The notes under the pieces were generated by a model. The model had not been told where the DNA came from, did no database searches, and saw only the letters and a list, made by a program, of their open reading frames with translations. From Micromonospora sonchi (lineage in GTDB: Bacteria; Actinomycetota; Actinomycetes; Mycobacteriales; Micromonosporaceae): a stretch of DNA of 57,966 bases. Location: the NCBI RefSeq assembly GCF_014646235.1, contig NZ_BMNB01000037.1:1-57966 (forward strand), read 5' to 3'. Below, in pieces: positions 50,972-57,966 of this stretch. Position numbers and translations under genes: made by a program. Each line of letters starts with the position of its first letter. Position 1 is the stretch's first letter.

Positions 50972-53706
50972 TCAGGCCGCCCCATAGGCGGTCAGACCGC
51001 ACCAGGTGACGAAATCGACCGGGGAGGCCGGCGGCTCGGCGGCCCGCACGGCCCACAACGCGCAGGCCAGCGATTCGCCGCGCACGATCCGGTCGTGCAG
51101 CCGTGGCATCAGCGCCAGCGACGCGCCGTCGGGCAGCGGTACGCCGGACGCGATCACCCCGGCCGCACCGCCCGCCATCAGCGCGCTGACAAACCCCAGC
51201 ACCTCGTCGCCCTCGTAGTCGCGCTCGACTCCGGAGTCACAGGCGGCCAACACCACCCGGTGTGGGGCGACGGCGCGACTGTGCAATTCGTACACGGTGA
51301 GCGGACCGTCGCTGAGTTCGAGCGCCGAGAAGAGCGGGCTGTCCGAGCGCAGGTGGCCGTGGCAGGCCAGATGCGCGAGGTCGGCCTGCCGGAGTGCGGC
51401 GACGACGGCCTCCACGGTGCTCTTCGGTGGCAGCAGCGCCGTCGCATGGGGGTGACGGGCTTCGAGGGCCTGAACCTCGGCCACGGCGCCGGTCAGATTG
51501 GGCCCGGCCACCAGCGCGACCTGGTGTCCCGGCGGCCGGGACTGGGCCGCCCGCCGGCTGCGCGCCCACATGGTGGCCGAGGGTGCCCCGCAAACCGGTC
51601 CCTGGTGCAGCGGGGACCAGGGAACCCGCAGCAGCTTCGCGGGCGGCACCACGACCAGCGGTGCCCCCGGCGGGACCCCGAGTGGGGCAATGAGCAGTTC
51701 GGCGAGGGTGTCCAGGGAGGCCCGGGCGGCCGATAGGGCCTGGTCGGTGTAGCAACCGCCGCGGAGCAGCCGCCGCAGGGCGAAGTGCAGCGCGGCAGTC
51801 TCCCGTGCCACCACGGACAGTGCGCCGAGCCGGATCCGGCGGGTCCGGCGCGGTCCGACGACGACGGCGACGACCGTGTCGTCCACCGTCGCGAACTCGG
51901 CGAGCCAGCCGCCGTCGAGCAGATCACGGAGTTGGCCCGCGGTCACGATCTCGGCCGACCGCGTCGTCTTCCCTTCGCGCCCCCAGGATCGCCGCCGGAT
52001 CTGCGCCTCCAGCGCGGCCTGGCGGGCCAGCAGGTTTCGCGGTAGTGGGCCATGTTCGCGCCGCGCTGCGCGCAGTTCCTGCTCGACCGTGCGCAGCGCG
52101 ATCACGAGGTCGTCGATGTCGTCGTGGGCAGCGGGTTCCACGGTCAGCAGGGCAGCCGCTCGGGTGCGTTCCAGCCAGTGCAGAATCCGGCTCGGGGGCG
52201 CTGTGCGCAGCAGGTGGCGCAGACCGAGGTCGCCGAGTTCCACGCCGTGCCCAGCGGCCAGCACGCGCAGTTCCACCGACGGCAGCGCCGCCCGGTGGCG
52301 GGCGAGGTCGGCCAGTCCGGCCCCGCAGTGCCGCAACACGGCACCTGCGTCGGGCGCTGCCGGGTGGGTGGCTACCCCTTGGCCGTACGCCGATGCCGTG
52401 CGGGGTCGAGCGGTCGCGGTGGCATCTGCGCCCTGGGCGGCTTGCGCCGCGGCGTCGGCCAGCAGTGCCAGCGCCAACCGTCCGCGTAACCGCACCAGCA
52501 GCGTCTGCCCGCCCGCCAGTGCGCCGGCCGCGCTCAGGTGGCGCCTCGCCCGCCGCCGCTCGTCCGTGGCCAACGCCGCCCGCCCGGCAACCAGATGAGC
52601 CTCCACCGCGTTGGCCCGTAGGCCGAGACGATGCAGTGTGGCCGCCGCGTGACCGAGTCGGCGTACCGCCATGGTGGTGAAACCGTCCACGACAGCGCCC
52701 GCCTCCACGGCGGTGACGACGGCCCACGCCGCCCAAGCGGTGCGGCGCTGCCGCCGGAAGTCACGCACGGCGCTGATCGCGCGTCTGCGCGGGCCGAGCC
52801 AGTATCGCCCAGCGCAAGCGCCAGCCGGGCACAGCGCAGCCGCGCCTCCGCAGCCATCAGCCGGGCACCGTGTCGCTCGAGGTCGGCAGCGGCCAGCCGG
52901 GCGACCGCGGCGGCCTCGTCCAGCAGGCGCAGCTCGGCCAGTGCGTCGGTGTAGTCCAGATAGTGTTCGCCGAGCGGCAGCCCGGCTGCGGTGTAGAGCC
53001 GGCCAGCCTCCTCGAACCCGCGCAGACTCTCGGTGAACCTGCCGGCATGGAAGCTGGACCAGGCTCGGCTGTTCTCGATGACCGCCGACAACATCGGTCC
53101 CAGTTCGCTCGCGAGCGAGGCGGCCCGGTCCAGGTAGGCCAGCGCCGCCTGCGGACGACCGAGCTGGGTCTGCGCGTACGAAAGGTTGTTGGCCGCCTTC
53201 ACCCAGATCACCGGCGGGCAGGCGGGCTCGGCGAGCACCAGCCGGTACTGACGGGCGGCCGCGAGCACCCGACCGGCGTTGTGGTCCAGGATGGCAAGCT
53301 GCATGAGCAGTTCAGGACGCTGGTGCGAAGACACCAGGTTCGCTGCTCGCCGCAGGTCCCGCGTCGCCGCGGGATACCGGCCGAGTTCCTGCAGCGCCAC
53401 CGAGCGGGTGAGGAGCACCTCCCCGAGCCGGCGGTGCAGGCCATTGCGGGTGGCCAGCCGGGCCGCCTGATCCAGCAGGCTCTTGGCCGTTTCGTTGTCC
53501 AGTATCGCGTGGCGGGTCCAGGCCAGCGCACGCAGACCCGCGATCAGTGCCTCGTCGTTTCCTGTCCGGCGGGCCAGTTCGACGATTTCCCCCGCCGCAG
53601 CGGTGTATCTCGCGGGGTCGAGGACGACTCTGGAGTACGCGGCATCCGCCTCCGCCACGAGATCCGTGCCAGGATCAGCCGTCATCGTGGGACCGCTCGC
53701 CGCCAT
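50972..53706 (-). pseudogene. TPR-CHAT protein gene split by a -1 frameshift
   Basis: Two frames form one protein of about 910 residues. Frame A (53706 to about 52785) encodes tandem TPR-like helices (GEIVELARRTGNDEALIAGLRALAW; GEVLLTRSVALQELGRYPAATRDLRRAANL; IENSRAWSSFHAGRFTESLRGFEEAGRLYTAAG). The TPR/helix array continues in frame B (from about 52780) with ISAVRDFRRQRRTAWAAWAV and ends in a CHAT caspase-like domain: His in LAHLACHGHL and Cys in VVLAACDSGV, followed by GDEVLGFVSALMAGGAAGVIAS and LHDRIVRG. Read A to B the shift is -1; a GTG at 52768 in frame B could restart translation but has no ribosome site. Whether it is mutation, sequencing error or programmed is unclear. Confidence 0.78.
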
Positions 53707-53782
53707 ACGTCAATGGCTGCAGTCTATCCACACTCAGCGTCAGGTTATTGCTGGTGGTACCAGCGAGCCGTGGCCGACTCTG

Positions 53783-53799
53783 GCTGCCGTCACGGCAGC
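53783..53799. promoter_or_regulatory. 17-bp palindrome between divergent S8 and TPR-CHAT genes
   Basis: GCTGCCGT and ACGGCAGC flank a single central base, a perfect 8-bp-arm palindrome in the 127-bp divergent intergenic region, 35 bp before the S8 start. Good candidate operator for joint control; a second short inverted repeat (CTGGT-GGT-ACCAG) lies at 53751-53763. Confidence 0.45.
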
Positions 53800-53833
53800 G
53801 AGAATCACCACGATCTCCGATAGGAGCGTCACT

Positions 53834-55252
53834 GTGAACATGAAGACCAGGTCCTCTTCGGCGCCGGCCCCGGACGAGTTCCCGGAGCACCGGTCCAGGG
53901 AACAGCTGAAGATCGATGGCGCCCACGTACGCCGCCAACTGCAGGTGTTGACCGCCGACGCGAGACAGGGGCGAGCCAGCAAGATCATCGACCAGATGCA
54001 GGAACGGCAGGACAGGGCGCCGGAGCGGTTCGCCCTGCCGTTCGACCGGTACCCGGTGACCGACCTGGCCGGGCGACCGACCTACGTCCTCGTCGCGCGA
54101 GGTCAGTTGGTGGTCGAGATGGATTCGGCCGGACCGGGAATCGACCCGCAGCAGGTGCTGAGCAAGTTGGGCTACCGGCCGTGGAAGCGGGCCGTGCCGT
54201 CGCCGGAGCGGCGTACGGGGGTATATGAAGGCCGCAAGCGCCCGCAGGAGTTGGCCGGTGACGTCCAGAAGCTGGCCGAGCTGGGCATCACCGCCGCGCC
54301 GCATTTGGTCGTACCGCTCGGGCACATCATCAAGGGCGACGACTATCCGTTCGCCACCGCCGCCCTCGGCGACTTTCCGCCGGACGCCGCCGAGGGCAAG
54401 CTGGGCGTCCCGGCGGTGCGCGTGGCGGTCATCGACACGGGCATCACCCCGGAGGATCGGACCGACAGCTGGCTGGACGCCATCGTCCGGCGGGCGGACA
54501 ACACCGAATTCCTCGACGTACTGCCGGTCACCGACGGCCGCGAGGGGGACGGCCGGCTCGACTGGTCGGCCGGGCACGGGAGCTTCGCCGCCGGCATTGT
54601 GCAGCGGGTGGCGCCCCGGTGTGAGGTGACGGCATATCGGTTCACCCGCAGCGACGGGCTGGGCACCGACAAGGAGGCCGCCGAGGCGATGCTGCGCGCC
54701 GTGGACGAGGCAGCCGCCGACGGCGTACGGCTGATCATCAACGCCTCGATCGGCACTCCCGCCGTCGACGGTGTGCCACCGCTGGCCCTACAGAGCGCGG
54801 TGCGGATGATCGCGGATCGGTTCCCAGAGGTCCTGATCGTGGCGAGCGCCGGAAACAACGGCAGCGAGGATCCGATGTATCCGGCGGCCTTCGACGGCGT
54901 GGTCGCGGTCGGTGCGCTGGCCTCGGACCTGCTACCGGCCCCGTTCTCCAGCCACGGCGACTGGGTCGACTGCTCCTGCGTCGGCCTCGGTGTGGTCGCC
55001 ACGTTCGTGGCCGGCACGCTGCCGCCGGTGCCGGACCCGGCGGTAACCGACTACTCGTTTCCGGAGAGCTCCTGGGCGGTCTGGAGCGGCACATCATTTT
55101 CCGCCCCGCAGATCAGCGGCATGGTCGCCAGGGCCTGTGTGGACGATCCCGGCCTGGCTCCCCGTGACGCGCTGGACGCCCTGCTGGCAGGGCGGGGCAC
55201 AATCCCCGGTTACGGGCGGGTGCTGCGGGTACTGCCTGGTACGCCGGTCTGA
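53834..55252 (+). CDS. S8-family (subtilisin-like) serine peptidase, cytoplasmic
   Basis: 472 residues, GTG 53834 with AGGAG 7 nt upstream. The catalytic triad is complete: D201 in VAVIDTGI, H248 in SAGHGSFAAGI and S421 in WSGTSFSAPQ, with the oxyanion Asn in ASAGNNG. A roughly 190-residue N-terminal region (charged, with DDYPFATAALG before the catalytic core) precedes it. There is no signal peptide or membrane segment, so it acts inside the cell, unlike classic secreted subtilases. Divergent from TPR-CHAT and convergent with the small sigma-linked gene. Confidence 0.9.
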   Translation: MNMKTRSSSAPAPDEFPEHRSREQLKIDGAHVRRQLQVLTADARQGRASKIIDQMQERQDRAPERFALPFDRYPVTDLAGRPTYVLVARGQLVVEMDSAGPGIDPQQVLSKLGYRPWKRAVPSPERRTGVYEGRKRPQELAGDVQKLAELGITAAPHLVVPLGHIIKGDDYPFATAALGDFPPDAAEGKLGVPAVRVAVIDTGITPEDRTDSWLDAIVRRADNTEFLDVLPVTDGREGDGRLDWSAGHGSFAAGIVQRVAPRCEVTAYRFTRSDGLGTDKEAAEAMLRAVDEAAADGVRLIINASIGTPAVDGVPPLALQSAVRMIADRFPEVLIVASAGNNGSEDPMYPAAFDGVVAVGALASDLLPAPFSSHGDWVDCSCVGLGVVATFVAGTLPPVPDPAVTDYSFPESSWAVWSGTSFSAPQISGMVARACVDDPGLAPRDALDALLAGRGTIPGYGRVLRVLPGTPV

Positions 55253-55262
55253 GGATTCACAG

Positions 55263-55291
55263 GTGCCGGCCGGCGTGACGCCGGCCGGCAC
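55263..55291. terminator. Hairpin between convergent S8 and sigma-operon genes
   Basis: Perfect 13-bp inverted repeat with a TGA loop (arms 55263-55275 and 55279-55291) filling the 41-bp gap between the two convergent stops. Bidirectional terminator, same design as at 4693. Confidence 0.75.
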
Positions 55292-55293
55292 AG

Positions 55294-55818
55294 TCAGTCC
55301 AGTCTGACCCAGGCTGTGGTGATCGCGTTCCGTCCCGGGCGATACCAGGTCAGACGCATCAGCCCGACCCCGACCACCTCCACTACGAATCGTCCTTGGT
55401 CATCGGCGTCCACCTGACGGACGGCGTCGCCCTCGGGCTGCCGTACCTCGATCCTGGCCGGTCCCGGCGGTTGCAGTTGGCCGAGCAGCCGACGGTACCG
55501 GCCGGAGCGGCTGACCTCCACCTCGACCGCCTGCGGCTCACCGGTTTCGGTCGGGCCCTCGAACTCGAAGGTGAGCAGCCGTGGGACGGTTCCCCCCTCG
55601 CCGGCGCGTACCGCTGTCCCGACCGCGTCCGCCGCCGAGTCGGCCACGAGCGCCGCCAACTCGGTGTCAACCTGGCGCAGACCGAAGCTCTGCTTGGCCA
55701 GCTCCACCGCCACGGCCGGCGGTGCGTCTTCCGCCCGGATCAGATCGCCAAGGGAAGCCAGCAGCCGATCGTCCGCGCCCGGAGCTGGCGTCTCCGGCCC
55801 CGCGTGCTCGTCGTCCAC
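55294..55818 (-). CDS. Hypothetical protein downstream of the sigma factor
   Basis: 174 residues. The N-terminal 60 residues are helical and acidic (DDRLLASLGDLIRAEDAPPAVAVELAKQSFGLRQVDTELAALVADS); the remainder is beta-rich and Ig/carboxypeptidase-regulatory-like (LTFEFEGPTETGEPQAVEVEVSRSGRYRRLLGQL...RFVVEVVGVGLMRLTWYRPG). Begins 44 nt after the sigma-factor stop, same strand. Could be an anti-sigma or substrate/adaptor of the protease module; no zinc or membrane features. Confidence 0.6.
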   Translation of the reverse strand: MDDEHAGPETPAPGADDRLLASLGDLIRAEDAPPAVAVELAKQSFGLRQVDTELAALVADSAADAVGTAVRAGEGGTVPRLLTFEFEGPTETGEPQAVEVEVSRSGRYRRLLGQLQPPGPARIEVRQPEGDAVRQVDADDQGRFVVEVVGVGLMRLTWYRPGRNAITTAWVRLD

Positions 55819-55862
55819 GATTCCTCCCTCAGTCCTCGGGTCGTCGTCAACCGCTTCTGCTC

Positions 55863-56492
55863 CTACGAGTCGCGTAACACGTCACTGATACCCCCGGCGT
55901 CAAGTAGGCCGCGTAGTCTTGCCAGGCAGCGCCCCCGGATCGGGCCGAGACTGCCCACCGGCATGTCCAGTGCCGCGGCGACCAACTTGTAGGAGACCCG
56001 GTCGCCGTCCGGTTCGATCAGCAGGAGCCGCAGGATCTTCTGGCAGCGGACGTCAAGCCGGCCAAACTCGCGCCAGAGCCGTGCGTTCCGGTCCGCGATC
56101 AGCGCCGGCTGATCGGCCGACGAGGACGATCCGCTGAAAAGGTCCAGCAACCGATCGTCATCCGTGGGCCAAACACGCTTGTTGCGTCGGAGGAGACTCA
56201 GGCACTCCCGGCGACAGGTGGTGCCGAGCCAGCCGGGCAGGCGGGCGGGGTCGTGAATGGTGTCGATGTGCTCCAGTAGTCGCAGCCAGGTGAGTTGAAA
56301 CGCGTCAGAGGCGTCGGCTGAACTCAGACCGTAGTGCCGGCAGATGGACCAGAGCAGCGGGCTGAACCGGTCCACGAGGTCGTTCCAGGCGACCTGGTCA
56401 CCGGAGGCGGCGAGCCGCAGTTGGTGCGCGACGTCATCCTGCACAGCGGGCACCGGTTGAGGCGAACCCGCTGCGACATGCCTCTCTCTCAT
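55863..56492 (-). CDS. ECF-like RNA polymerase sigma factor
   Basis: 209 residues from ATG 56492. Region 2: LVDRFSPLLWSICRHYGLSSADASDAFQLTWLRLLEHIDTIHDPARLPGWLGTTCRRECLSLLRR; region 4: RLDVRCQKILRLLLIEPDGDRVSYKLVAAALDMPVGSLGPIRGRCLARLRGLL, with the sigma70 HTH. A variable Ser/Asp linker separates them. No obvious membrane anti-sigma gene is adjacent; the 174-residue gene downstream is the only partner. May direct transcription of the protease block. Confidence 0.85.
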   Translation of the reverse strand: MRERHVAAGSPQPVPAVQDDVAHQLRLAASGDQVAWNDLVDRFSPLLWSICRHYGLSSADASDAFQLTWLRLLEHIDTIHDPARLPGWLGTTCRRECLSLLRRNKRVWPTDDDRLLDLFSGSSSSADQPALIADRNARLWREFGRLDVRCQKILRLLLIEPDGDRVSYKLVAAALDMPVGSLGPIRGRCLARLRGLLDAGGISDVLRDS

Positions 56493-56944
56493 GCGAAGCC
56501 TTCCGACGTGCCGGCCCGCAGCTGTAGGTGGGCGGGCCGGACTCCGGCCGCGCACACGTCGAGGTGAGAGCTGAGCAGACCAGCGGATCCTATCGGAATG
56601 CAGTGAATGCGAGGAGTGCGAACTGCTGCCTCAGCGGGTCGGCGCGTAGCTCGGGACTGCCCGAACCGAGCCCGGACAGGGTCCTGACCCAGGCCACGAC
56701 AGGTCGCCAGGAATTGTTGCGGTGCCGTCGAGACAGCGGCGATACGTTCCGCCGGGGCGTATCCGGTCGCCGTGGATTTCGCATTCCGCCGACCCTGCGG
56801 GGTGACCGCCGACCTCTGCGATGCGCAAAACGGCAGCAAACGGGGCCACTTCTGGGAGCGGCACCGTGTCACGCACGACAACCTCGGCCGCTGTGACAGC
56901 AGCACCTCCGGAACCCACAATCCGCTGCTGTAGAGCTCGGGCTA
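56493..56944. other. Spacer upstream of the sigma factor
   Basis: About 450 bases with only GC-bias frames. No protein family, RNA or promoter could be supported. Confidence 0.3.
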
Positions 56945-57167
56945 GTGTCCTGCGCCAGAAATTCGCCTACAAATCGGGCGAGTGAGTCGAGGATCTCTTC
57001 GGCGGTCTTGGTCCAGACGAACGGGCGTGGGTTGCTGTTCCAGTCCGCGATCCACGACCGGATGTCGGCTTCGAGGGACTGGACGCTCTTGTGGGCGCCG
57101 CGGCGGATCCTCTGTTCAGTGAGGTGGCCGAACCAGCGTTCGACCTGGTTGAGCCAGGAGGGGGATC
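56945..57167 (-). mobile_element. IS630-family transposase 3' remnant
   Basis: The frame encodes SWLNQVERWFGHLTEQRIRR, then SVQSLEADIRSWIADWNSN and VWTKTAEEILDSLARF, the C-terminus of IS630 transposases. The end CTAGTGTCCTGCGCC at 56942-56956 carries the TA dinucleotide expected at an IS630 boundary, so the right end is native while the 5' part is lost at the IS701 junction near 57167. Confidence 0.7.
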
Positions 57168-57966
57168 TCAAACGGCGGGTACTCCAGCCGCACCTGATGA
57201 AGTTGGAGTCTTCGCTGGTAGTGGGCTGTTCTGGCGCGGTATTGGTGTCGGCGTCGCCATCGTGACCATCGATGTGTGTGGTCGAAGGGTTGGGTGGTGG
57301 TGATCAGGTGTGCCAGGAGACGGCGGACCTCGCCGAGGGTGAGCGGTATGAGGCCGTCATCGGATTCGGTGCCCCCTTTTTCGCTTGTGCGGCGGTGACG
57401 GCGAGGTAGGCGTGGGTGCACAGAACGAGGGTTATGTGGCGGTACCAGGCGTCGTACCGACGTACCTGGTAGTGGTCCAGGCCGACCTCGGTTTTGACGG
57501 TCTGGAAGCACTCCTCGACCGCCCAACGGGTCCCAGCGATGCGAATTAGATCCTCGTCGAGGGTCTCGGCCGGACCGAAGCACAGGTAGTAGGCCAGGTC
57601 CGTGGGGTCGGTGATGCTGCGGCGGATCAACAGCCAGTGGCCGGAGCCGTCGGTGCTGGGTAGGGAGGCCACGGCCCAGTCGTAGAGTCGTGGTCCTTTG
57701 GCGCCGTCGCCGCAGCTGCGGCGCTTCCATGCCAGGGCCGGTGCGGCGGCGGCGAGGACGTCCGGGCGGGAGTTGCCGGCTGTGGTCGGGACCCGCTGGT
57801 TGCGGGGCACGGCCAGGGCGTAGCCGATGCGCTGCTGCTGCAACCACGTCCGGAATTTCGAGTCCTGCCCGTATGCCTCGTCCGCGGTGACCCACTTCGC
57901 TGGCAGGCCGGCGGCGATGGCACGTTGAATCATCCGCAGGCCCAGCGTGGGCTTTGTTCCGCAGGC
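57168..57966 (-). pseudogene. IS701-type transposase, frameshifted and cut by the window edge
   Basis: From the right window edge the minus strand is open (KPTLGLRMIQRAIAAGLPAKWVTADEAYGQDSKFRTWLQQQ; WAVEECFQTVKTEVGLDHYQVRRYDAWYRHITLVLCTHAYLAVTAAQAKKG), an IS701-family DDE transposase. At an AAAAAGGGGG run (57373-57382) the reading frame is lost: frame one ends at 57304, but the -1 frame continues the normal protein with GTESDDGLIPLTLGEVRRLLAHLI. The 3' end is then replaced by the IS630 fragment. Confidence 0.75.

Noticed and set aside
56631..56918. 95-residue minus-strand frame upstream of the sigma factor
   Set aside because: No similarity recognised, overlapping frames on both strands are equally open, no ribosome site.
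57373..57382. Canonical A-AAA-AAG slippery heptamer at the IS701 frame break
   Set aside because: Only five A residues precede G and the zero-frame alignment does not give the X-XXY-YYZ form, so a programmed site is not established.
1..57966. tRNA, rRNA, riboswitch or CRISPR array
   Set aside because: No cloverleaf, rRNA-like stretch, T-box or regularly spaced repeat was found by reading; short structured RNAs cannot be excluded without a covariance search.

Overview
The window is GC-rich with actinobacterial features throughout: many GTG/TTG starts, 4-bp stop/start overlaps, a mycothiol-dependent-type enzyme and an Ala-rich protein of a kind I know from Micromonosporaceae. A Micromonospora-like actinomycete is the best guess (inference). 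No rRNA, tRNA or CRISPR array was seen.

Layout. (1) 0.3-4.5 kb: sbcD-sbcC nuclease operon. (2) 4.9-21.1 kb: a large catabolic locus in two divergent operons. The minus operon encodes a CitE-like lyase, hydantoinase-type amidohydrolase, MmgE/PrpD protein, cyclase-family hydrolase, class III CoA-transferase, SDR, AhpD-like protein and a cupin-like protein. The plus operon encodes two Asp/Glu-racemase/maleate-isomerase-fold enzymes, an SsuA/TauA-type ABC importer, an FMN 2-hydroxy-acid oxidase, a second MmgE/PrpD and an IclR regulator. (3) 21.2-26.8 kb: scrambled DNA with two related rve transposase genes, a decayed zwf fragment beside an SMP-30 lactonase gene, and a frameshifted FUSC-like gene. 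(4) 27.2-36.2 kb: a second uptake/catabolic locus with an amidohydrolase, an FAD/NAD(P) protein, an ABC importer with two different permeases, a LysR regulator and a fused two-domain AhpD/CMD protein.

(5) 36.2-40.9 kb: a graveyard of IS3, IS5, hydrolase and integrase remnants, an N-terminally truncated P-loop NTPase, an LtrA membrane protein and an IS6-family element with visible terminal repeats. (6) 40.9-42.4 kb: a three-gene cassette of a DUF6244-like Ala-rich protein, a CdiA-type C-terminal tRNase toxin domain and a SitI3-like immunity protein. (7) 42.5-48.9 kb: small genes (frameshifted membrane protein, NTF2-like, HxlR, maleylpyruvate-isomerase-type, transglutaminase-like, VOC) and a serine-recombinase remnant.

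(8) 49.3-56.5 kb: the most interesting block. It holds a secreted DUF6345-type protein with a His-Gly...Cys pattern, a TPR-CHAT (caspase-like) gene split by a frameshift, a divergent cytoplasmic subtilisin-type S8 peptidase, a small beta-rich protein and an ECF-like sigma factor. Perfect GC hairpins sit at three convergent gene junctions (4.7, 50.9 and 55.3 kb). (9) 56.9 kb to the end: broken IS630 and IS701 copies.
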